From an uncultured Lachnospiraceae bacterium (GTDB lineage: Bacteria; Bacillota; Clostridia; Lachnospirales; Lachnospiraceae): a stretch of DNA of 50,198 nucleotides. Positions 42,944-50,198 of this stretch are shown here, piece by piece. A program made the translations under genes and the position numbers. Within the stretch, counting starts at the first letter, position 1. Each line of letters begins with the position of its first letter. The notes under the pieces are model-generated. The model was not told the DNA's origin. It saw only the letters and a program-made list of their open reading frames with translations, and did not search any database. Location of the stretch: the NCBI GenBank assembly GCA_934394615.1, contig CAKRRJ010000005.1, positions 1 to 50,198 of the forward strand. The letters run 5' to 3'.

Positions 42944-44326
42944 ATGGAACAGACGAAAGAAAAACATGACCAGTACTATGAAATGGCCCATGCGCCTGTC
43001 GGCCGCGTAATCTCAAAGCTGGCCGTTCCGACCATCATCAGCATGCTGGTGACTTCCATTTACAACATGGCGGACACCTTCTTTGTAAGCCAGCTCGGAA
43101 CAAGCGCGTCCGGTGCGGTCGGCATCATTTTTTCCGCCATGTCCATCATTCAGGCGTTGTCCTTTATGATCGGCATCGGATCCGGCAACTACATCGCAAG
43201 ACTCATCGGCGCGGGCAACCGCGAACTTGCGGAAAAGCTCGCGTCCATCGCGTTTTTCACCGGTTTTGGCATGGGTCTTGTCATCACCATCCTCGGAACC
43301 GCCAACATCCACGCGCTCGTTATGATGTTAGGTTCCACCGTCACCATCGCGCCTTACGCGGAAGCCTACGCATCCTACATCCTCATCGCGGCTCCGTTCA
43401 TGATGACTTCGTTTATCATGAACAATATCCTGCGTTTCCAGGGGAAAGCCCTCTTTGCCATGGTCGGCATTACCACCGGCGGTATTTTAAACATTGTGCT
43501 TGATCCGGTCTTTATTTTCGGCATGGGAATGGGCACCGCTGGCGCAGCGCTTGCAACCGGTATCTCCCAGTTTGTGAGCTTCTGCATTCTGCTCACCATG
43601 TGCAATGTCCGCAAGGACTGCATTTCCATTGATATCCGCAAGTTCCGCCCGACCTTAAAGCTGTACGGCGAGATTCTCTACGGCGGCGTGGCATCGTTAG
43701 GACGGCAGGGCATTGCCAGCATAGCAACGATCATCATGAACGTCATGGCACAGCCGTATGGTGACGCAGCCATCGCAGCGATGTCCATTGTCAACCGTTT
43801 TATGATGTTTGTCGGATCTGCCATGATCGGTTTTGGCCAGGGATTCCAGCCGGTGTGCAGCTACTGCTTTGGTGCCGGGCTTTATAAGCGCGTGAAGGAA
43901 GCATGTATTTTCTGCATCAAGGTCAGCACAGCCGTTCTTCTTATGTTTGCGGTAATCGGCCTGATCTTTTCCGGAAACATCATTGCAGTGTTCCGAAAGG
44001 ATGATCTGGATGTGATCCGCATCGGCACGCTGGCGCTGCGGATGCAGCTTTGCACTCTGCCGCTTATGGGAATCACAGTTATGGGCAACATGACACCGCA
44101 GTCCATGGGCTATGGCACCTGGGCTACCGTGGTTTCCACTGCAAGACAGGGATGGTTCCTGATCCCGTTTCTTCTGATTCTGACTCCGGCAGTTGGCATT
44201 CTGGGAATCCAGATCGCGCAGCCGCTCGCGGATGTCGGAACCACCGTTCTGGCCTTGTGGGTACTGCATCTGATCTTTAAAGAACTGGTGCAGAAGGAGG
44301 AACAGAAAGAAGCCGAAGCACGATAA
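42944..44326 (+). CDS. MATE family efflux transporter
   Basis: A 460-residue membrane protein with the twelve hydrophobic helices of the MATE fold in two halves. N-lobe signature: APVGRVISKLAVPTIISMLVTSIYNMADTFFVSQLG; the second half contains GGVASLGRQGIASIATIIMN near residue 246 and VGSAMIGFGQGFQPVCSYCFGAG near 288. It belongs to the MepA-like subgroup, which exports cationic drugs by Na+ or H+ antiport. Substrate is not predictable. AGGAGAG precedes the start. The C-terminal tail is charged (KEEQKEAEAR). Confidence 0.9.
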   Translation: MEQTKEKHDQYYEMAHAPVGRVISKLAVPTIISMLVTSIYNMADTFFVSQLGTSASGAVGIIFSAMSIIQALSFMIGIGSGNYIARLIGAGNRELAEKLASIAFFTGFGMGLVITILGTANIHALVMMLGSTVTIAPYAEAYASYILIAAPFMMTSFIMNNILRFQGKALFAMVGITTGGILNIVLDPVFIFGMGMGTAGAALATGISQFVSFCILLTMCNVRKDCISIDIRKFRPTLKLYGEILYGGVASLGRQGIASIATIIMNVMAQPYGDAAIAAMSIVNRFMMFVGSAMIGFGQGFQPVCSYCFGAGLYKRVKEACIFCIKVSTAVLLMFAVIGLIFSGNIIAVFRKDDLDVIRIGTLALRMQLCTLPLMGITVMGNMTPQSMGYGTWATVVSTARQGWFLIPFLLILTPAVGILGIQIAQPLADVGTTVLALWVLHLIFKELVQKEEQKEAEAR

Positions 44327-44572
44327 AAAACTACAGGAAGCATTGGCAGCAAAAGATCTTCTGCAGAACAGCCTGAATAAATGTCACAGAGGCGCGAAAC
44401 GGAAGCGAGGCAGTGGAACTCTTTGCGGCATCCGATGCGCACGGATTTGATTTGATCTTGATGGATGTTATGATGCCGGTTATGGATGGAACACATCTCA
44501 AAACCGTTAAGGGAAGAAGATGTTTTGCTGGCCTTAAAAAAATATCTTTCCGGGAAAAGAAAGGAAACGTGA
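44327..44572 (+). pseudogene. Remnant of a hybrid sensor kinase / receiver domain
   Basis: Three pieces in shifting frames. (1) Directly after the MATE stop, KKLQEALAAKDLLQNSLNK, like a pre-HisKA coiled coil. (2) At about 44380-44490, NVTEARNGSEAVELFAASD then FDLILMDVMMPVMDGT, an unmistakable receiver core with its phospho-acceptor Asp. (3) In the next frame, 44492-44572, HISKPLREEDVLLALKKYLSGKRKET and stop, the receiver C-terminus with the conserved Lys-Pro. About 40 residues between MDGT and HISKP are missing, and the first part is interrupted by stops. It is a decayed gene and cannot make a working regulator. Confidence 0.8.
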
Positions 44573-44577
44573 TAACA

Positions 44578-45165
44578 ATGCGTGCAATCGAAGACCGGAG
44601 AAGCATCCGGAAATATACGGATCAGAGTGTGAGCAGGGAGCAGATCGAAGCAGTGGTCCGGGCGGCAGCACTTGCGCCGTCCGCGAAAAACCGCCAGCCG
44701 TGGAAGTATCTGGTGTATACAGGTGTTTCCAAAGAAAAACTGCTTGATGCCATGGAAAACGGTTTGAAAAAGGAGCAGGAGAGCCATGCACTTCTTCCAA
44801 ACTCCGCTTTTGGCCTTCCGAACGCATTCCAGACACTGTCTGTTATGCGCCAGGCACCCGTCATCTTAATTGTGATGGATCCGGACGGGGTGTCACCGTA
44901 TGAACCGGTGGATTCCGACCGCCGTCTTGCTGAGATCTGCGACTCCCTGTCGATTGGAGCTTCCATCCAGAATCTGCTTTTAGAGGCAGAGGAGCTTGGA
45001 CTTGGTACGCTCTGGATTGCCAATACCTGTTTTGCCTACAACGATCTGACGGCATTTCTGCAGGAAAAAGGGCAGCTCATCGGAGCGGTGGCTCTTGGGT
45101 ATGCGGCAGAGTCCCCTCACGCGAGACCGCGCAAAAAATTAACGGAAATCCTGGAATTCCGCTGA
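44578..45165 (+). CDS. Nitroreductase family protein
   Basis: A 195-residue FMN-dependent nitroreductase-fold protein. The FMN contacts are in MRAIEDRRSIRKYTDQSVS at the N-terminus and AALAPSAKNRQPWKYLVY near residue 32; SIGASIQNLLLEAEELGLGTLWI near 124 forms the central helix, and the C-terminus has GAVALGYAAESPHARPRKKL. Size fits the small clostridial members. The reading frame is open upstream into the receiver remnant (from 44413) but that is a relic; I start at ATG 44578, with AAAGGAAA upstream. Natural substrate unknown. Confidence 0.85.
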   Translation: MRAIEDRRSIRKYTDQSVSREQIEAVVRAAALAPSAKNRQPWKYLVYTGVSKEKLLDAMENGLKKEQESHALLPNSAFGLPNAFQTLSVMRQAPVILIVMDPDGVSPYEPVDSDRRLAEICDSLSIGASIQNLLLEAEELGLGTLWIANTCFAYNDLTAFLQEKGQLIGAVALGYAAESPHARPRKKLTEILEFR

Positions 45166-45213
45166 TTTTTTGCCAAATGATAAGAATTTACAGATAAAGC
45201 CGCCTGCAGCCAC

Positions 45214-45242
45214 TTGCCAAAAAATAAAATGCGCCGTATAAT
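45214..45242 (+). promoter_or_regulatory. Promoter of the DMT transporter gene
   Basis: TTGCCA (45214-45219) and perfect TATAAT (45237-45242) with a 17-base spacer, 49 bases before the start codon. Confidence 0.7.
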
Positions 45243-45291
45243 AGGCGAGTTCGTTCTGTACGAATAGTATGAAGAAAAGGAAATGGTACAT

Positions 45292-46269
45292 ATGTGGTTT
45301 TGGTTAGCAGTTACTGCGCTTTTATTCTGGAGCGGTTCTGATCTGTTTTCAAAGATCGGCTGCCGCGACAACGACAAGTATGCCCACTTAAAGATGGTCA
45401 TTGCCGTTGGTGTTATCATGGGTATTCATGCCCTGTATGAAATTTTTGCAGGCGGAACGGTGGTCACCTGGCACGTGCTCATCACCTATCTGCCGGTTTC
45501 CCTGCTTTATATTTCCTCCATGACGCTGGGATACATCGGACTTCGCTATATTGAGCTGTCCATCTCTTCCCCGATCTGCAACTCCTCCGGAGCCCTGGTA
45601 GCAGTGCTCTGCTTCCTGACTGGCACACTGGACGACAGCATTGAGGGAACCATGCGTCTGGCCGTAATCGGAGCGGTAGCCTTGGTCTGTGTGGGCGTCA
45701 TCGGTCTTGGCGTTGTAGAGTCCAGAGAGGATGATGATCTGCGCCGCGCGCGTCAGGAAGCTTCCAATTATAAGTACGCCAAGTCCTGGCTGGCCCTGTT
45801 TTTGCCGGTTATGTACTGCCTGCTGGATGCAGCCGGAACCTTTGCGGATACCTTTGTTCTGGATAAGCTGGCTGGTGAGGCAGAGGCCGCAGGCCTGTTT
45901 GCGACTGCAGAAGAGTGTTCCTCCTATGCGGCATCTTCCGCAAACTGCGCTTACGAGCTGACCTTCCTCTTTGCGGCTGTCTGCTGTGTAATTTACGTGG
46001 CATTCATCAAGAAGCAGAAGTTCCTTGTAAAGCAGGAGGGACCGAAGTACATCGGCGCCCTGTGCGAGACAGCAGGACAGTTCGCCTACATCTTCGCGTT
46101 GTCTGATACCTCCCATGCAGCAATCTCCGCGCCGATCATCTCCGCGTACTGTGTGGCATCCGTAGTATGGAGCCGGATCTTCTTAAAAGAGAAGCTCTCC
46201 TGGAAGCATTACACCATGATTGCGCTGGTTGTCGTTGGCATTGTGATGCTGGGTGTGTTTGATATCTAA
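45292..46269 (+). CDS. DMT/EamA-type membrane transporter
   Basis: A 325-residue membrane protein of the drug/metabolite transporter superfamily with about ten helices: an N-terminal half starting WFWLAVTALLFWSGSDLFSKIG and a C-terminal half ending HAAISAPIISAYCVASVVWSRIFLKEKLSWKHY, the classical EamA helix 9-10 hairpin. A hydrophilic cytoplasmic loop (ESREDDDLRRARQEASNYKYAK) divides the halves. ATG 45283 is in frame, but 45292 has better distance from AGGA. Substrate unknown. Own promoter and strong terminator. Confidence 0.82.
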   Translation: MWFWLAVTALLFWSGSDLFSKIGCRDNDKYAHLKMVIAVGVIMGIHALYEIFAGGTVVTWHVLITYLPVSLLYISSMTLGYIGLRYIELSISSPICNSSGALVAVLCFLTGTLDDSIEGTMRLAVIGAVALVCVGVIGLGVVESREDDDLRRARQEASNYKYAKSWLALFLPVMYCLLDAAGTFADTFVLDKLAGEAEAAGLFATAEECSSYAASSANCAYELTFLFAAVCCVIYVAFIKKQKFLVKQEGPKYIGALCETAGQFAYIFALSDTSHAAISAPIISAYCVASVVWSRIFLKEKLSWKHYTMIALVVVGIVMLGVFDI

Positions 46270-46281
46270 AAAACTTTCTGT

Positions 46282-46333
46282 AAAAAGGATCATGTTTTGT
46301 GTTTGACTAAGACACAGGATGTGATCCTTTTTT
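46282..46333 (+). terminator. Intrinsic terminator after the DMT transporter gene
   Basis: AAAAAGGATCA pairs with TGATCCTTTTT (11 bp), with partial pairing in the intervening 29 bases (TTGTGT / ACACAG), and ends in a T tract. It begins 13 bases after the stop. Confidence 0.85.
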
Positions 46334-46390
46334 GTTGTTAAAATTATGAAAAATTTGAATAATTTAACCTGATATTAATTCATTTTATGC

Positions 46391-46410
46391 AATATCACTT
46401 TTGTGATATT
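46391..46410. promoter_or_regulatory. 20-bp palindrome in a gene-free stretch
   Basis: AATATCAC-TTTT-GTGATATT is a perfect 8-bp inverted repeat. A weaker one, ATGTGAA / TTCACAT, lies at 46434-46466. The stretch 46334-46491 has no ORF; these palindromes are either protein sites or stems of an RNA that would end at the terminator at 46492. Confidence 0.5.
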
Positions 46411-46491
46411 CTCATTACAGATTCAGTCATCGCATGTGAATATTAAAAATAATGATGGTTTCACATTTAACACGAAATAAAAAATAATTTG

Positions 46492-46533
46492 AAAAGCTGC
46501 TGTAAACAGGAAACTGTTTATGGCAGCTTTTTT
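46492..46533 (+). terminator. Strong terminator with no gene directly upstream
   Basis: An 18-bp stem (46492-46509 with 46514-46531, two G-T pairs) with a GAAA tetraloop and T tract. The previous gene already has its own terminator at 46282, which leaves 158 bases without an ORF in front of this one. Confidence 0.85.
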
Positions 46534-46619
46534 ACATATATTTAATCAGAACAAAGCCGAAATCTCATGATAACTATTTATACTTTTCCCATAAACAAAA
46601 GAGAGGAAGAGATAAAAAT

Positions 46620-47282
46620 ATGAAACCAGATATCACAGAAATTCGAAATGACAGAGAAATCAATTTACTGATTGAAAAAGGAAATGAGGTTCTTCGGGAA
46701 CTTGGATATACAGAACACTCCCAGAAACATGCTTCCAAAGCATCAGAAACAGCGGGTATGATTTTAAAAGAGCTTGGATATAAAAATAAAATGATCGAAC
46801 TGGCGAAAATCGCCGGATATATGCACGATATTGGCAATAGCATAAACCGACATGACCATGCGCACAGCGGAGCTATTTTAGCCTACGGAATTTTAAAAGA
46901 GCGGGAGATGGACTTAGAACAGGTTCTCACCATTACGGCGGCCATTGGTCATCACGATGAGGGAACCGGAACCGCTATCGATCCGGTTTCTGCGGCCCTG
47001 ATCCTGGCCGATAAGACCGATGTCAGAAGAAACCGGGTTCAGAATCCGAATAAGGCAAAATTTGATATTCATGACCGGGTGAATTATGCGGCATTATCAT
47101 CCAGCCTTGTGATTGATAAGGAAAAACGGATCATTCAGATGAATCTGGAACTGGATGATTCTATCTGCAGCCTGATGGATTATTTTGAAATTTTTCTGGA
47201 GCGCATGATCATGTGCAAGCGGGCGGCGGAGCGCCTGGACTGCCGGTTCCGTCTGGTGGCAAATGGAAGCAAACTGTGCTGA
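46620..47282 (+). CDS. HD-domain phosphohydrolase
   Basis: A 220-residue protein with an HD metal-dependent phosphohydrolase domain: His in EHSQKHASKAS near residue 32, the HD pair in GYMHDIGNSINRHDHAHSGAILAYGIL near 66, His in TITAAIGHHDEGTG near 107 and Asp in LILADKTDVRRNR near 128. The spacing matches HD enzymes acting on nucleotides or cyclic dinucleotides, but the substrate is not clear. GAGAGGAAGAG precedes the ATG. The C-terminal 50 residues are outside the core. A candidate Pho-box region separates it from the Na/Pi cotransporter. Confidence 0.85.
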   Translation: MKPDITEIRNDREINLLIEKGNEVLRELGYTEHSQKHASKASETAGMILKELGYKNKMIELAKIAGYMHDIGNSINRHDHAHSGAILAYGILKEREMDLEQVLTITAAIGHHDEGTGTAIDPVSAALILADKTDVRRNRVQNPNKAKFDIHDRVNYAALSSSLVIDKEKRIIQMNLELDDSICSLMDYFEIFLERMIMCKRAAERLDCRFRLVANGSKLC

Positions 47283-47299
47283 TTACACACGTTTTTGCC

Positions 47300-47350
47300 T
47301 TTGACATGGAATTTTACATGAAAACTGTTGTTTTACATAGATTTTACATT
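47300..47350 (+). promoter_or_regulatory. Pho-box-like direct repeats
   Basis: TTTTACAT occurs at 47312, 47331 and 47342, with a related TTTGACAT at 47300. The last two are 11 bases apart, the spacing of PhoP half-sites in Firmicutes (TT(T/A)ACA-type repeats). They lie 100 bases upstream of a Na/Pi cotransporter gene, whose family is commonly phosphate-responsive. Confidence 0.6.
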
Positions 47351-47450
47351 GCTTTAACAGCAGGACGGTGGAAGAATTGTCCGGTTCCGATTATTCTAAA
47401 AAGGATGAGATGAGACAATCGGTATACATGTACAAAGGAGAAGGAAAACA

Positions 47451-49178
47451 ATGAACGAAAACGTGAAAATCTTTTTTGGCCTTATCGGCGGTCTTGCCCT
47501 GTTTTTATATGGCATGAACAGCATGAGTGACGCGCTTCAGAAGGCTGCGGGGGAGGGAATGAAAAAGATTCTCAGCTTCCTTACCAGAAATGCCGTGATG
47601 GGAGCTCTGGCAGGAGCCCTGGTTACCGCGGTTTTACAGAGCAGTTCCGCGACTACAGTTATGGTAATTGGTTTTGTCAGTGCCGGACTGATGAGCCTTC
47701 CACAGGCAATTTCCGTTATTTTTGGCGCAAATATTGGTACAACCATGACTGCGCAGTTAATGGCTTTTAAAATCAGCAATTATATTTATCCGATTATTTT
47801 TGTTGGCTTTCTACTGAATTTTATGAGCAAGAAAGAAAAGGTAAAAAATATTGGTATGGTAATTTTTTCCTTTGGGCTGTTGTTCGAAGGAATTGAAATT
47901 ATGGGTGAAGTCATGAAGCCGCTTGCCAGCAGTCCCTTCTTTGTGGATATGATGGGAAAGGTTTCACACCTGCCGATTCTTGGCGTATTCCTTGGCGCAG
48001 GCATGACGCTTGTGGTACAGAGCAGTTCCGCGACGATCGCAGTCCTTCAGAACTTTGCCTCCCAGGCAGGCCCGGATGGTGTGAGCAGTGTCATTGGCCT
48101 GACCGGAGCGATTCCGATTCTTTTAGGTGATAACATCGGTACCACCATTACCGCGCTTCTTGCTTCTATCGGACAGTCCAAGAACGCAAAACGAACCGCA
48201 CTGGCACACAGTGTCTTCAATATTACGGGAAGTATTGTTTTTCTGTTCTTTATTCCGGTACTGGCCGGATTTGTCCGCATGATTTCCCCGAAGGGACCGG
48301 AACTGGAAGTGATTTCCAGACAGATCGCGAATGCGCATACGACATTTAACATTGTCTGTACCCTGGTATGGCTTCCGTTAATCCCGGTCATGGTAAAGAT
48401 CGTAACATTCCTGGTACGCGGACAGGAGAAACAGGAACTGCAGTCTTATGAGCCGAAGTTTTTGGAAAATCGTGTCCTGACGCAGCCGACAGCAGCATTG
48501 TATCTGGTTTCGGAGGAAATTCAGAGAGTATCGGATTTTACCAGACAGATGCTTGACCATATGAAGCTTTCTTTTGTGGGAAAAGAGCCGCAGGCAGCTT
48601 ATCAGAATTTTAAAGAGATGCATTTTGCCGTTAAGAAGCTTCAGGAGCGGATTGGCAGCTATATTGTAAAAATGTTTTCCAGCGGTACCCTGACGGAACA
48701 GCAGTCAGAGCAGGCAGCCGGACTTCTTTATATCAACAATAATATTGACCGTATTGCGGACCGCTGTGCGGAAATTGGAGCCGTGGCAGAGTTTTCTCAG
48801 AATCAGGGCGGTGTATTTTCTGATGAGGCAGAGCATGAGCTGGAAACCGGAATTGGAACGCTGGAAAATCTGTTTGCTACCGCCATGCAGGCTCTGGAAA
48901 CCGGAGATAAAGATATTGTAGCTAAAGTATCCAAGGATAAGAACAAGATCCGCAAGCTTCAGAAACAGAACAACAAGGCTCATCTTGCCCGTGTAAAGAA
49001 GAATACCTGTTCCTCGGATATGACGGTGCAGTATTCCAATCTGCTGTACAACATTGATCGTATCGCAGATAACTGTGTTAGCATTTCCGAAGAAGCCATG
49101 GATAATATTTCGTTCCAGAAGCTGTATCAGAACAATGCTGAGCAGGTAACTGGAAAAACAGGAGGAACAGCAGAATGA
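47451..49178 (+). CDS. Na/Pi cotransporter family protein with PhoU-like domain
   Basis: A 575-residue protein. Residues 1-325 form the NptA-type membrane domain with two inverted repeats, each with the QSSSAT motif (LQSSSATTVMVIGF near residue 63 and VQSSSATIAVLQNF near 189), GANIGTTMTAQ near 91 and GDNIGTTITALLAS near 226. Residues 340-560 are helical and PhoU-like, probably regulatory. It imports phosphate with sodium. AAAGGAG precedes the start. The stop overlaps the start of the next, broken PstS-like gene (ATGA), so they were coupled. Confidence 0.92.
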   Translation: MNENVKIFFGLIGGLALFLYGMNSMSDALQKAAGEGMKKILSFLTRNAVMGALAGALVTAVLQSSSATTVMVIGFVSAGLMSLPQAISVIFGANIGTTMTAQLMAFKISNYIYPIIFVGFLLNFMSKKEKVKNIGMVIFSFGLLFEGIEIMGEVMKPLASSPFFVDMMGKVSHLPILGVFLGAGMTLVVQSSSATIAVLQNFASQAGPDGVSSVIGLTGAIPILLGDNIGTTITALLASIGQSKNAKRTALAHSVFNITGSIVFLFFIPVLAGFVRMISPKGPELEVISRQIANAHTTFNIVCTLVWLPLIPVMVKIVTFLVRGQEKQELQSYEPKFLENRVLTQPTAALYLVSEEIQRVSDFTRQMLDHMKLSFVGKEPQAAYQNFKEMHFAVKKLQERIGSYIVKMFSSGTLTEQQSEQAAGLLYINNNIDRIADRCAEIGAVAEFSQNQGGVFSDEAEHELETGIGTLENLFATAMQALETGDKDIVAKVSKDKNKIRKLQKQNNKAHLARVKKNTCSSDMTVQYSNLLYNIDRIADNCVSISEEAMDNISFQKLYQNNAEQVTGKTGGTAE

Positions 49179-49794
49179 GACGGACAGGTAAAATCTTAGC
49201 GGTTTTAGCTATAGCCGGAATTGCTCTGCTTATGGGCGGATGCCGCAAACAGACCGAACTTCCGGATGTGTCAGGGCTTGGTGCTATTACCGCCATTTCC
49301 AGGGAAGAAGGATCCGGAACAAAAACGGAATTTGAAAACCTGATTCATCTGCAGCAAAATGCATCGGATGCGGAAGCGGATTCCACAGAGAATATGATTG
49401 ATCAGATTTCGGATTCCAAAGGCGCAATTGGTTATACTGCCTTCAGTTCAGTAAAGGATCCAAAGGGAACGAAGATTTTTGCCGTGGATGGCGTTCAGCC
49501 CACCGCAGATACCATCAAAAGCGGGACATATCCGCTGTGCAGGGAATATCTGCTGGCTTATACCGGAGATTTAAATGATGCGGAGATGGATTTTCTGGCA
49601 TATATTAAGACCGCAGGACAAGGAATTGTAGAACAGTTTAAGATTATGAAAAAGAACTTTTAAACACCCGGGTGATCGGAAAAGACGCCATTGCGATTCT
49701 GGTGCAGGCGGAGAATCCGGTGCAGGATTTATCCACGGAGCAAATTCGCGGGATATACGAAAAAACTTATGAAAACTGGAGCGATATGAAATAA
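49175..49794 (+). pseudogene. PstS-like phosphate-binding lipoprotein with internal deletion and frameshift
   Basis: The first ORF (49175-49663, 162 residues) has a lipobox (ALLMGGC near residue 24), then REEGSGTKTEFENL, GAIGYTAFSSVKDPKG and DGVQPTADTIKSGTYPLCREYLLAY, features of the C-terminal half of PstS. In another frame, 49648-49794 encodes VIGKDAIAILVQAENPVQDL and STEQIRGIYEKTYENWSDMK, the part that precedes REEGSGT in ordinary PstS. This order fits the permuted PstS-type proteins of Firmicutes, in which a segment starting KLxxxGSSSVxP normally joins the halves. That segment, roughly 70 codons, is missing and the frame has shifted. A lipoprotein from the first part could still be made, but would not bind phosphate. 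Confidence 0.75.
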
Positions 49795-49804
49795 GGAAAT
49801 ACGG

Positions 49805-49839
49805 AAAACGCTGGACAAGCAATTGTCTGGCGTTTTTTT
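49805..49839 (+). terminator. Intrinsic terminator after the Na/Pi-PstS pair
   Basis: A 13-bp stem (AAAACGCTGGACA with TGTCTGGCGTTTT, two G-T pairs) with a six-base loop and T7 tail, 10 bases after the stop of the second PstS fragment. Confidence 0.85.
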
Positions 49840-50105
49840 GTTTCATAGAATTGTCAGAAAAGTCATCTGCCTCTCCGGTTCCGCCCATATATGGCAGAAT
49901 TTCAGGATAGAGAACAAGCGCAGCCCGTAAAAAACACATGAATAATTTTTATGAATAATAAGAATAAAGATAACTACATCCTATTAATGAATTTTAAAAT
50001 CGGCGCAGATTGTGTGCAATGTGCCTAAAAAAGTCATTTTTTGCAAGTTCTATTTGAAATTATTATAGAAACACGAGTTTTATCAAAATACATAATAAAT
50101 AAAAT

Positions 50106-50121
50106 TTTATCAATTGATAAA
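50106..50121. promoter_or_regulatory. 16-bp palindrome TTTATCAATTGATAAA
   Basis: A perfect palindrome 37 bases upstream of the -35 of the promoter at the window end; a further half site TTTATCAA lies at 50079-50086. The surrounding 49840-50158 is A/T-rich and I see no gene in it. Confidence 0.55.
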
Positions 50122-50158
50122 CAAAAAAATAACGGCACTGTCAAAAGAATAACGTTCG

Positions 50159-50187
50159 TTGCAACAATCAGACACCTGACTTATAAT
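50159..50187 (+). promoter_or_regulatory. Promoter for a gene beyond the window
   Basis: TTGCAA (50159-50164) and perfect TATAAT (50182-50187) with a 17-base spacer. The downstream gene is outside the window. Confidence 0.65.
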
Positions 50188-50198
50188 GGCGGAAATGG

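Noticed and set aside
45388..46116. Minus-strand open frame (242 codons) opposite the DMT transporter gene
   Set aside because: The plus-strand transporter has a promoter, ribosome-binding site, terminator and clear EamA helices; the antisense product is hydrophilic and without motif.
49571..49939. Minus-strand frame (122 codons) opposite the PstS remnant and beyond
   Set aside because: It crosses the strong terminator at 49805 and the antisense of recognisable PstS sequence, and has no clear ribosome-binding site or motif.

Overview
The window looks like chromosomal DNA from a spore-forming, anaerobic clostridium, most likely a member of the Lachnospiraceae. The support is inference from gene content: an alpha/beta-type small acid-soluble spore protein, the sporulation protein YlbJ, an iron-dependent alcohol dehydrogenase behind a Rex-like operator, strong AAGGAG ribosome-binding sites, RecU, and a HisZ/short-HisG ATP phosphoribosyltransferase. 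Base composition is near 50% GC with AT-rich intergenic regions. I found no rRNA, tRNA, CRISPR array or intact transposase.

Layout: 1-3.0 kb UDP-glucose dehydrogenase, a two-gene chromate-type transporter and a VOC protein. 3.1-7.2 kb a BvgS/EvgS-like hybrid sensor kinase converging on a DUF362 protein across a shared terminator. 7.25-11.8 kb a TPP-riboswitch-controlled salvage operon (thiD-tenA-thiZ-thiX-thiY) that would import and process the pyrimidine half of thiamine. 11.8-16.1 kb a DegV lipid-binding protein, a small secreted cysteine-rich protein, the alcohol dehydrogenase and an anion transporter. 16.1-23.4 kb topoisomerase IV (parE-parC), a MITE-like hairpin, asd, galM and the SASP gene. 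23.6-26.4 kb rsmD-coaD-coiled-coil gene converging on, and overlapping, ylbJ. 26.4-34.6 kb a rightward run of RNA-modification and DNA-repair genes (rsmF, two pseudouridine synthases, HAD phosphatase, YgiQ radical SAM, SDR, a hypothetical membrane protein, recU). 34.6-35.1 kb a large nested palindromic repeat between convergent genes. 35.1-36.6 kb a PurF homologue on the minus strand. 36.8-42.9 kb the his operon hisZ-G-D-B-A-IE. 42.9-50.2 kb a MATE pump, a decayed response-regulator fragment, a nitroreductase, a DMT transporter, an HD phosphohydrolase, and a Na/Pi cotransporter followed by a broken PstS-like lipoprotein gene.

The most unusual material is not in the housekeeping genes. (i) A palindromic repeat family has two ~200-bp copies in opposite orientation at 34562-35083 and a half copy at 11698; the two full copies show paired substitutions that keep a stem, the mark of a selected structure. 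(ii) The his operon lacks hisH and hisF, while its HisIE protein carries an N-terminal HisF-like barrel without the catalytic aspartates. (iii) The PurF homologue has Gly where the glutaminase nucleophile Cys should be. (iv) Two gene remnants with definable internal deletions (a receiver domain at 44.4 kb and a PstS-like gene at 49.2-49.8 kb). (v) Several candidate operators: Rex-like, Pho-box-like, and a tandem TTTTGTAACAAA site upstream of the cysteine-rich secreted protein.
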